Assembly (NCBI GenBank): GCA_029267795.1
Contig: JAJUHR010000063.1
Coordinates: 1 to 8,512 of the forward strand
Length of the DNA: 8,512 bases
Source: Planctomycetota bacterium
GTDB taxonomy: Bacteria > Planctomycetota > Phycisphaerae > Phycisphaerales > Phycisphaeraceae
Direction of reading: 5' to 3'
A model generated the notes under the pieces. It ran no database searches. It saw only the letters and a list, made by a program, of their open reading frames with translations, and had not been told where the DNA came from. How positions within the stretch are numbered: the first letter of the stretch is position 1; each line of letters starts with the position of its first letter. Below are positions 1 through 5,253 of the stretch, piece by piece. Made by a program: the position numbers and the translations under genes.

Positions 1-81
1 GAAGAGGCGCTGCTGCGTATCGCGAGGATGTGCGAGGCGGCTGTCGAGTGGTCTTCGGCGCGGCCGGAGTTGGTGGCGTAA
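1..81 (+). CDS. C-terminal end of an unidentified protein (partial, cut by window edge)
   Basis: Frame 1 is open from the window edge to a TAA at 79-81 and encodes 26 residues that start EEALLRIARMCEAAVEW and end PELVA. Third codon positions are almost all G or C (about 22 of 26), matching the codon style of the repair genes here; the other plus frames are open over this short stretch too but fit less well. The peptide looks like an amphipathic C-terminal helix followed by a short tail. It is too short for a family assignment; a helix of this kind would suit the end of many cytoplasmic enzymes. The gene is convergent with mfd. No terminator follows directly; the first intrinsic terminator downstream on this strand is more than 500 bases away. 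Confidence 0.4.
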   Translation, partial: EEALLRIARMCEAAVEWSSARPELVA

Positions 82-140
82 GCTAGGGCAGTGTTTGATG
101 CTGAGGCCTGAAGTAGTGATTTTCCCCTATCTATAAGTAG

Positions 141-221
141 CTCCTCTATCCGCAACTTAGCTTGTTGGGTCTTCCCCAGCGCCCGCAGTCACAAGCTGCG
201 TAGTTGGTATGTTGTGAGGAG
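141..221. other. Nested inverted repeats, possible structured RNA segment
   Basis: An outer pair CTCCTC (141-146) and GAGGAG (216-221) encloses CGC (151-153) plus AGCTTGT (159-165) pairing with ACAAGCT (191-197) plus GCG (198-200). An inner TGGG/CCCA pair (166-169 with 175-178) closes a small loop. The arms are collinear, so a single bulged hairpin could form, but unpaired stretches of 5 to 15 bases separate them. It lies just after the partial gene at the left edge and could be a 3' untranslated structure. The right outer arm resembles a Shine-Dalgarno sequence (GAGGAGG), but no start codon with an ORF follows it. It matches no RNA family I know. Confidence 0.25.
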
Positions 222-337
222 GGGGCATCACGCTGGTCGAACGAACCTAAAGCTGAGAGAATCCGTATAGGAAAGTGTTAGTACGGTTGCTTTTTGAGAA
301 ACCAAGTGAGGAGGAAAGCGAATTCGAGAGGGGGGAA

Positions 338-389
338 GAAAGGCGCGTATGCGCTTTCTGACAGGTTTTGTACAGGATTTTCGAAAGCG
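338..389. repeat. Two mutually exclusive hairpins plus an 11-bp imperfect direct repeat
   Basis: GAAA (338-341) and GCGC (343-346) pair with GCGC (351-354) and TTTC (355-358) around a GTAT loop, with G342 bulged. The right arm overlaps CGCTTTC (352-358), which can instead pair with GAAAGCG (383-389). Inside that alternative loop, ACAGGTTTTGT (361-371) is followed at once by ACAGGATTTTC (372-382), 8 of 11 identical. Shared arms with two partners are the layout of an RNA switch or attenuator, but no terminator sits next to it and no transcript is known, so function is open. Confidence 0.25.
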
Positions 390-449
390 GAAGCGAGTTG
401 ACGATTATATCGCGGGAATATCCCAATTATCGATCGCATAAATGGATAT

Positions 450-477
450 TTGCTTTTTCGGATAGGGGAAATATAAT
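450..477 (+). promoter_or_regulatory. Sigma70-type promoter candidate for the small RNA
   Basis: A perfect -10 box TATAAT lies at 472-477. A partial -35 box TTGCTT (450-455, 3 of 6 consensus bases) is 16 bases upstream; TTTGCT (449-454) with a 17-base spacer is an equal alternative. Upstream DNA is AT-rich, as expected for a promoter. Transcription would start near 484 and run toward the intrinsic terminator at 625-659. A second TTGACT (511-516) has no good -10 at the right distance. Confidence 0.5.
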
Positions 478-553
478 AGCAGTCAAAAATATGTGAAAAT
501 AGATAATATTTTGACTTGCCTCGAGGGTTAAATTCGGATAAAAATTCTACAGT

Positions 554-582
554 TGATTCTTTCGGACAACCGAAAGCAATCA
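554..582 (+). repeat. Hairpin inside the candidate small RNA
   Basis: CTTTCGG (559-565) and CCGAAAG (570-576) form a perfect 7-bp stem around ACAA. TGATT (554-558) pairs with AATCA (578-582) after a single bulged C577, giving a 12-bp stem in all. It sits 43 bases before the terminator hairpin. Confidence 0.5.
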
Positions 583-583
583 T

Positions 584-605
584 GCAGGTAACAAGCAGGT
601 AATAA
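584..605 (+). repeat. 11-bp tandem repeat, two copies
   Basis: GCAGGTAACAA (584-594) is followed directly by GCAGGTAATAA (595-605), 10 of 11 identical. It lies in a predicted single-stranded stretch between two hairpins of the candidate small RNA. Paired short motifs in such positions can be protein or mRNA contact sites, but no partner can be named from the sequence. Confidence 0.6.
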
Positions 606-624
606 GAGAGCTTTCTCCCCTCCG

Positions 625-659
625 CCCCGTTGTCGCTTCGGCGACAGCGGGGTTTTTTT
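625..659 (+). terminator. Rho-independent terminator
   Basis: A 12-bp stem (625-636 with 641-652, CCCCGTTGTCGC against GCGACAGCGGGG, one G-T wobble) closes a TTCG tetraloop of the stable C(UUCG)G kind and is followed at once by seven T (653-659). On the minus strand no T tract follows, so it ends plus-strand transcripts only. The nearest plus-strand protein gene ends more than 500 bases upstream, while a promoter candidate lies about 150 bases upstream, so the likely client is the candidate small RNA. Confidence 0.9.
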
Positions 660-777
660 CATTCTTTTTTCATAATCGCTGAGATATTGGTATCGATGAT
701 ATTTCTTTCTCACGCACATCGCCTCGCGCTCCGCACGCTGTGCATGTTCTGGGGTGTTTGAGCGTTTATTTTCAATT

Positions 778-802
778 CGATCGGTCCTTTTTTGACCGAT
801 CG
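778..802. repeat. Perfect 9-bp inverted repeat, operator-like
   Basis: CGATCGGTC (778-786) and GACCGATCG (794-802) flank a 7-base centre containing six T. As RNA it would be a strong hairpin with a U-rich loop. As DNA the GACCGATCG-type half sites recall operators of TetR-family repressors, though no regulator gene is near. The T run is in the loop, not after the stem, so this is not an intrinsic terminator. A weak hairpin (815-827) followed by six T (828-833) lies just downstream and could be a poor plus-strand terminator. Confidence 0.45.
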
Positions 803-863
803 TTCGCATGTCGGCGTCGCTATGGCGTTTTTTGCACGGGTGCTAGGTGAAGGGCTCGGGGTA

Positions 864-892
864 GCTGTGGTGGAACGAAGCGGCACCACAGC
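864..892. repeat. Perfect 9-bp inverted repeat
   Basis: GCTGTGGTG (864-872) and CACCACAGC (884-892) are exact reverse complements separated by 11 bases. It can form a stable hairpin on either strand. No T tract follows on either side, so it is not a terminator. Confidence 0.5.
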
Positions 893-910
893 CCAAAACC
901 GAATCACCGT

Positions 911-928
911 GTCCGGGCAGGCCTGGAC
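911..928. repeat. Short hairpin
   Basis: GTCCGGG (911-917) pairs with CCTGGAC (922-928) around a CAGG loop, seven base pairs with one G-T wobble. It contains the 8-bp palindrome CAGGCCTG (918-925) and lies directly before the 21-bp tandem duplication. No T tract follows. Confidence 0.35.
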
Positions 929-931
929 CTG

Positions 932-973
932 CAAAAACCGGGGCATCACCACCAAAAACCGAGGCATCGCTAC
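932..973. repeat. 21-bp tandem duplication, two copies
   Basis: The unit at 932-952 is repeated at 953-973 with 18 of 21 identical bases; the core CAAAAACCG(G/A)GGCATC is nearly exact. A weaker echo (CAAAACCGAATCACC) begins near 894. The length is seven codons, so short ORFs crossing it show a seven-residue repeat on both strands, but none of these ORFs is convincing. Replication slippage is the simplest origin. Confidence 0.6.
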
Positions 974-1084
974 GCGGGCTCCCAGCCGCCCCCATTTCAA
1001 AAACCCGTATACCCTGGACGAAATATGCTCTGAGTCGGAGCCGGGGCTACGAAGGGGTTGCAAAATGCGCGGGATGCGTGGTCG

Positions 1085-1101
1085 CGGCTCGATCCGAGCC
1101 G
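1085..1101 (-). repeat. GC-rich hairpin downstream of mfd
   Basis: CGGCTCG (1085-1091) and CGAGCCG (1095-1101) form a 7-bp stem with a 3-base loop, 22 bases past the mfd stop codon. No T tract follows directly on the minus strand (a run of four T comes about 20 bases later), so it is at best a weak or factor-assisted transcription end or an mRNA 3' stabiliser. Confidence 0.35.
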
Positions 1102-1123
1102 AGGGACGCCGGTCGGCCGCAGT

Positions 1124-4100
1124 TTACGGTGAGGACGTGACGGAGGCAGGGATGCGAGGTTCGTCGAAAAGGGTGGCTCGAGTGAGCAGCCGTTTAATGA
1201 CGGGCAGCAGCGTGGCAGATTCCAGGTAGCTGGAAGGTGGACGGTAGTAGACGGTGCTATCGTCGACGAGGCTGACGCGGCCCTGGGCCTGCGTGAGCAG
1301 GGTTTGGAGCGTTTGGGGTTGCTTGGCCCTGAAGATCACGTCGGGCCCGTCCAGCTCGATGCTCGAGACGCCCAGGCGTGAGGCGGCCAGGCGAACGGCG
1401 GTGAGGTCGATCAGGGCGGCGGCCTGGGGGGGCAGCGGCCCGTAGGCGTCGATCAGGTCTTGCGTGGCGGCGTCGAGCTCAGCAGGGCAGGTGGGGTAGC
1501 TGAGCCGGCGGTACGCTTCCATGCGGTGCTTGTCGGAGCCGATGTAGCGCTTGGGGATGTAAGCGGACACAGGCAAGTCGATGTGGGTATGCGTCGGCTC
1601 GACGACGTGTTCGTGGCGGAGGCGTCGGGCGGCCTGCTCGAGCAACCGGCAGTACATCTCGTAGCCGACGGTGGCGATGTGGCCGCTCTGTTCGGCGCCC
1701 AGGAGGTTGCCGGCGCCGCGGATCTCCAGGTCGCGCATGGCGATCTTGAAGCCGGCGCCGAGCATGGAGTACTGCTCGATGGCCTTAAGGCGGCGGGTGG
1801 CGGTGTCGGTGATCGGCCGATCGGTCGGCAGCAGGAGGTAGCAGTACGCGCGGTGTTTGTAGCGTCCGACGCGGCCGCGGAGCTGGTGCAGCTCGGCCAG
1901 GCCGAAGTGGTCGGCTTGGTCGATGAAGATGGTGTTGGCGGTGGGGATGTCGATGCCGGATTCGATGATGGTGGTGCACACGAGCACGTCGACTTGGCGG
2001 CGGATGAAGCGGAGCATGACGTCCTCGAGCTCGTGGCCGTGCATCTGGCCGTGGCCAACGGCGACGCGTGCGTGGGGGACGAGCCGCTGGACGCGGTCGG
2101 CGACGGGCCGGATGTCGTGCACGCGGTTGTGCACGAAGTAGACCTGGCCGTCGCGGTTGAGCTCGCGGACGATCGCCTGCTGGATGCGGTCCTCGTCGAA
2201 GGGGATGACCTCGGTGACGATGGCGCGGCGGGACAGCGGGGGGGTGGAGAGGGAGCTGATGTCGCGCAGGCCGAGCATCGCCATGTGCAGGGTGCGGGGG
2301 ATGGGGGTGGCGCTGAGGGTTAGGGCGTCGACGGTGACGCGCAGCTGCATGAGCTTTTGTTTGTGTTCGACGCCGAAGCGTTGCTCCTCGTCGATGATGA
2401 CTAGGCCCAGGTCGGCGAACTTCACGTCCTCGGAGAGCAGGCGGTGGGTGCCGATGACGATGTCGACGTGGCCGGCGGCCAAGCTCTTGAGGGTCTGGGC
2501 GACCTGAGCCGGGGTTTTGAAGCGGCTGAGGGACTCGATGCGGAAGGGGTAGTCGGCCATGCGCTCGCGGAAGGTGCGTTCGTGCTGTTCGGCGAGGACG
2601 GTGGTGGGCACGAGGACGGCGACCTGTTTGCCGAACTCGACGGCTTTGAACGCGGCGCGGATGGCGATCTCGGTTTTGCCGAAGCCCACGTCGCCGCAGA
2701 TCAGGCGGTCCATCGGTTGACCGTCGGTCATGTCTTTTTTGACCTCGGCCAGGGCGGCGAGCTGGTCTTCGGTCTCCTCGTAGGGGAACTCAGCTTCGAA
2801 CTCGCGCTGCCAGGCGGTATCGGGGGGATAGCGGATGCCCGGGAGGCTGGCGCGGGCGGCCTGGATGCGGAGCATCTCGGCGGCGAGGTCCCTGAGGGCC
2901 TCGGCGACCTGCTCTTTCTGTTTGCCCCAGCGCTTGCCTCCCAGGAGGCTTAGGGGCGGCCGTCCGTGGAAGCCCCCGACGTATTTCTGGACCAGGTCGA
3001 TCTGGGTGGCTGGGACGTGCAGGCGGGCCCCGTGGGCGAACTCGAGGATGAGGTATTCCTCGGTTTTGTTGCGGCGGCGCATGGTGCACAGGCCGACGAA
3101 GCGGGCGATGCCGTGGTCGACGTGGACGACGTAGTCGCCCGGTTCGATGTGGAGGAACACGTCGACGGCGTGGGGGGCGTGGCCGGCGATGTGGGGGCCG
3201 GTCGGGGCGAGGCGTAGGCGTTGGCGTGTCTGGTAGCGGTGGAAGACCTCGTGGTGCGGGACGAGGTGGAGGCGCGGGGTGCAGGGGTCGTCCCAGGTAA
3301 AGCCGCGGTGGAGGTAGCCGACCTCGAGCGTGACGCGGGGTTCGGCGTCGCCTGCGTGCTCGTGGAGCAATTCGGCCAGCCGGTCGCGTTCGGCGGCCTT
3401 GGGGCACAGCACCACGACGCGGCTTTCGCGGCTTGGGGGCGCGGCGGTGGCGTCGGCGAGTTCGACGAGCTCGCGGACGGCTTTGGCGGCGTCGCGGTCG
3501 AATTCGTGCAGGGGAACTGCCGGCAAGCTGAACACGAGGTGGTGCGTTGACGCGGGGCTGTACTGATGAACCTCGGCGTGCTTGCGGCTGGTCAGGGCTT
3601 GGAACACCGCCTGGGGCGGGTAGATGCCGCGGGGGTTGGTCAGCCGCTCGTAGTACCCGCGGGCCTGTTCGGTGAGTTCGAGCGGCTCGTGCAAGATGGC
3701 GAGGGTTTCTTGCGGGAGCAAGGACCACAGGCTGGTGGTGCGCCGGTCGGTCTGGATTTGATGGGCGGTGGCGCCGATGAGCTGGACGCGGGGTAGCTGG
3801 CGGGTGGAGCCCATCGTGTCCAGATCGATCAAGCTGATGGATTCGACCTGTTCGCCGGAGTAGTCGAGGCGGACGGGCCCTGCCGGGGTGAGTTGGGCAG
3901 CAGAGGCGGGGTCGGGGTTCGCTGCGGGCGGGTAGATGTCGACGATGCCTCCGCGAGCGGCGAACTCTCCGGGTTGCTCGACCGCGTCGGCACGCTGGTA
4001 ACCCGCGTCGGTGAGCCACTGGGTTAGGCGGCTCAGCGGCAAGTGCTGGCTGGCGGCGACGGTCAGGGCGAGCGAGCTGATGGCGTCGGGCTCGGGCACG

Positions 4101-4537
4101 GCCTGCATCAGGGCCTGGATCGGGGCGACGATCACATCGAAGGGGGCGCGTGGCGTGCCTGGTGTGCCCTGATCGCTGCCAAGCGGGGCCGCCAGCGCCT
4201 GGACGACGGAGAGCCGTTCGGCCAGCAGTTCGAGGCTGATGCCGGATTCGCCCGGCATGGCCTCCATGGCGCCGAAGCGGGTGCAGCGAAGCGGGAAGCC
4301 GGCCGCGGGGAACAGTTGCAGGTCCTCCAGGGCCTCATCGGCGTCGTCGACGTGGGCGACGGCCAGCAGCACGGGGCGGGCCATGCGGACGGCCAAGGCA
4401 CCGGCAAGCAGGGAGGTGCTCGAACCGTGGCTGCCCTGGATCAGCGTCTGGTCGTGGGTGGCGAGGTGTTCGCTGAGGGCGGTGACGGCCGGGGAGTTGA
4501 TGATCGTGCTGAGCCAGGTGTGGGCCGCGGGATTCAT
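1124..4537 (-). CDS. mfd: Transcription-repair coupling factor Mfd
   Basis: Mfd is a cytoplasmic ATP-driven DNA translocase that pushes stalled RNA polymerase off lesions and recruits UvrA. Numbering from ATG 4537 (1137 aa; E. coli 1148): the N-terminal UvrB-like module (about 20-340) has a degenerate P-loop (GSHGSSTS, 35-42) and the motif EFAARGGIVDIYP (191-203). The RNA-polymerase-interacting domain follows (PGDYVVHVDHGIARFVGL, 466-483). The motor has Walker A GDVGFGKT (615-622), DEEQ (716-719), TLSATP (740-745), motif V TTIIESGIDIP (855-865), motif VI QLRGRVGR (885-892) and the RecG-like translocation motif around RGAGNLLG (940-947). The C-terminal UvrA-regulating domain fills about 990-1125. 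All key residues are present. A GTG at 4552 would add five residues; neither start has a Shine-Dalgarno site, and I prefer the ATG. It is last in the minus-strand series, 73 bases after the acetyltransferase gene. Confidence 0.97.
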   Translation of the reverse strand: MNPAAHTWLSTIINSPAVTALSEHLATHDQTLIQGSHGSSTSLLAGALAVRMARPVLLAVAHVDDADEALEDLQLFPAAGFPLRCTRFGAMEAMPGESGISLELLAERLSVVQALAAPLGSDQGTPGTPRAPFDVIVAPIQALMQAVPEPDAISSLALTVAASQHLPLSRLTQWLTDAGYQRADAVEQPGEFAARGGIVDIYPPAANPDPASAAQLTPAGPVRLDYSGEQVESISLIDLDTMGSTRQLPRVQLIGATAHQIQTDRRTTSLWSLLPQETLAILHEPLELTEQARGYYERLTNPRGIYPPQAVFQALTSRKHAEVHQYSPASTHHLVFSLPAVPLHEFDRDAAKAVRELVELADATAAPPSRESRVVVLCPKAAERDRLAELLHEHAGDAEPRVTLEVGYLHRGFTWDDPCTPRLHLVPHHEVFHRYQTRQRLRLAPTGPHIAGHAPHAVDVFLHIEPGDYVVHVDHGIARFVGLCTMRRRNKTEEYLILEFAHGARLHVPATQIDLVQKYVGGFHGRPPLSLLGGKRWGKQKEQVAEALRDLAAEMLRIQAARASLPGIRYPPDTAWQREFEAEFPYEETEDQLAALAEVKKDMTDGQPMDRLICGDVGFGKTEIAIRAAFKAVEFGKQVAVLVPTTVLAEQHERTFRERMADYPFRIESLSRFKTPAQVAQTLKSLAAGHVDIVIGTHRLLSEDVKFADLGLVIIDEEQRFGVEHKQKLMQLRVTVDALTLSATPIPRTLHMAMLGLRDISSLSTPPLSRRAIVTEVIPFDEDRIQQAIVRELNRDGQVYFVHNRVHDIRPVADRVQRLVPHARVAVGHGQMHGHELEDVMLRFIRRQVDVLVCTTIIESGIDIPTANTIFIDQADHFGLAELHQLRGRVGRYKHRAYCYLLLPTDRPITDTATRRLKAIEQYSMLGAGFKIAMRDLEIRGAGNLLGAEQSGHIATVGYEMYCRLLEQAARRLRHEHVVEPTHTHIDLPVSAYIPKRYIGSDKHRMEAYRRLSYPTCPAELDAATQDLIDAYGPLPPQAAALIDLTAVRLAASRLGVSSIELDGPDVIFRAKQPQTLQTLLTQAQGRVSLVDDSTVYYRPPSSYLESATLLPVIKRLLTRATLFDEPRIPASVTSSP

Positions 4538-4610
4538 CGCAGTAGGTATCACATTCGCAGGGGCCGTCGTGGCGTCGTGAGGATCGAGAAGGGGCGCGGG
4601 GCGGTCAGAG

Positions 4611-5186
4611 CTACTGGGCCTCGTCCATCTTGGGGCGGCGAGCCTGGCTGATTTCCAGAGTCACGGGTACCTCGTAGGTGCCGGGCGCGGGTTCCTCCGG
4701 CTGGGGCGCTGAGACGTCGGGCACATCTGGCAGGACTCGGATCATGGCGATCTCGTCGCACGCCTGGTTCTTCGAGCAGCGCAGGCACTCGCTCCAAACC
4801 TTCAGCGGCAGCTGCTGGCGATCGACGATTTCAAAGCCGAGGGTCGCGAAAAACTGATTTTCGTAGGTCAGGGTCATGAGCCTACGGATGCCCAGTTGCC
4901 GGGCTTCCTCGATGCAGGCCTGGACGAGGCGTGTGCCCAGGCCCCGGCGGCGGTAGCCGGGGTGGATCGCCAGGGCGTAGACCTCCGCGAGGTTGGCCCA
5001 GATGATCGACAGGCCGCAGACGCCGACGACGCGCTGCGCTTCCACGGCGACGTGGAAGTCGCGCACGTGCTCGTAGAGGAAGGAGTACGAACGGTGGAGC
5101 ATCAGGCCGTACTCGGCGCAATCGTTGATGATCTTGCCGAGCGCGGGCACGTCGCGGGTGGTGGCGTGTCGGATGGCGGTGTCCAT
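4611..5186 (-). CDS. GNAT acetyltransferase, short N-acetylglutamate-synthase type
   Basis: A 191-residue single-domain GNAT protein that should transfer acetyl from acetyl-CoA. The acetyl-CoA loop is HPGYRRRGLGTRL (75-87, R-x-x-G-x-G), preceded by the beta strand AEVYALAI (67-74) and followed by the typical helix and FFATLGFEIV (112-121). A cysteine cluster C-x2-C-x5-C in WSECLRCSKNQACDEIAM (131-148) is the hallmark I associate with the stand-alone ArgA-like group (short NAGS, as in actinobacterial argA), which makes N-acetylglutamate for arginine synthesis. No other arginine gene is nearby, so the substrate is inferred. A Pro/Glu-rich tail (about 155-191) extends beyond the fold. The frame could start at GTG 5207, but the -10 box at 5213-5218 places transcription start near 5206, which favours ATG 5186. 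The gene follows ligA after 67 bases. Confidence 0.85.
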   Translation of the reverse strand: MDTAIRHATTRDVPALGKIINDCAEYGLMLHRSYSFLYEHVRDFHVAVEAQRVVGVCGLSIIWANLAEVYALAIHPGYRRRGLGTRLVQACIEEARQLGIRRLMTLTYENQFFATLGFEIVDRQQLPLKVWSECLRCSKNQACDEIAMIRVLPDVPDVSAPQPEEPAPGTYEVPVTLEISQARRPKMDEAQ

Positions 5187-5212
5187 GGCCGGTCCGTGTG
5201 AAATCACCGGCC

Positions 5213-5218
5213 ATTATA
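5213..5218 (-). promoter_or_regulatory. -10 promoter box for the acetyltransferase (and mfd)
   Basis: Read on the minus strand, the ligA-acetyltransferase gap holds a perfect TATAAT. Transcription would begin near 5206, leaving about 20 bases of leader before ATG 5186 and making the upstream GTG (5207) an unlikely start. The -35 position reads CCCGCT, a poor match, so activity may need an activator or another sigma factor. If active, the acetyltransferase and mfd can be transcribed apart from ligA. Confidence 0.45.
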
Positions 5219-5253
5219 GGCCTGGGTGGTTGGGGAGCGGGTCGGGTGGCGGG

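Larger units (their letters stand above)
484..659 (+). ncRNA. Candidate small RNA of about 175 nt
   Basis: The segment is bounded by a good -10 box (472-477) and a textbook intrinsic terminator (625-659), with no usable ORF between. The only short frame worth noting starts at ATG 582 and encodes MQVTSR before two stop codons, without a ribosome binding site. Inside are a hairpin CTTTCGG-ACAA-CCGAAAG (559-576), which extends to 554-582 with one bulged C, an 11-bp tandem repeat GCAGGTAACAA/GCAGGTAATAA (584-605), and a small GAGA-GCTT-TCTC hairpin (606-617). Roughly the first 70 bases are AU-rich and probably unstructured. It does not resemble 6S, tmRNA, SRP RNA, RNase P RNA or a riboswitch class I know. 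It could be a trans-acting sRNA, or simply the end of a longer transcript. Confidence 0.38.
82..1123. other. Gene-poor intergenic region between convergent genes
   Basis: About 1 kb with no convincing protein gene. The ORFs here are short, lack ribosome binding sites and resemble no family I recognise. Base composition changes visibly: roughly 260-560 is rich in A and T, while both flanks are GC-rich. The region carries a structured segment (141-221), a plus-strand promoter candidate (450-477), a candidate small RNA (484-659) with its terminator, several perfect inverted repeats (778-802, 864-892, 911-928, 1085-1101) and a 21-bp tandem duplication (932-973). It could be an intergenic regulatory/RNA locus or a decayed insertion. 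Confidence 0.6.

Noticed and set aside
220..275. TPP riboswitch suggested by a CTGAGAG stretch near 252
   Set aside because: The second conserved half (the CTGATCTGG-type segment and its partner) is absent downstream and no thiamine gene is nearby.
308..325. RNase P RNA hint from GAGGAAAG
   Set aside because: The rest of the conserved P4 region and the ACAGAA-type segment do not follow.
278..583. 101-codon minus-strand ORF in the AT-rich island
   Set aside because: No ribosome binding site, no recognisable domain, composition unlike the real genes, and it opposes the promoter-RNA-terminator unit.
528..809. 93-codon minus-strand ORF
   Set aside because: It runs through the intrinsic terminator hairpin and shows no family features.
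710..1063. 117-codon minus-strand ORF with a seven-residue MPRFL repeat
   Set aside because: The repeat only reflects the 21-bp tandem duplication, which is also in phase on the other strand; no ribosome binding site or family match.
792..1229. 145-codon plus-strand ORF
   Set aside because: Its end lies antisense to the mfd C-terminus and its start falls in the operator-like dyad; no domain recognised.
1460..2323. Long plus-strand ORF (287 codons) antisense to mfd
   Set aside because: Low-complexity Gly/Ala/Val/Asp content is typical of the antisense frame of a GC-rich gene; the opposite strand encodes clear Mfd motifs.
2790..4019. 409-codon minus-strand ORF overlapping mfd
   Set aside because: Arg/Pro-rich out-of-frame shadow of mfd.
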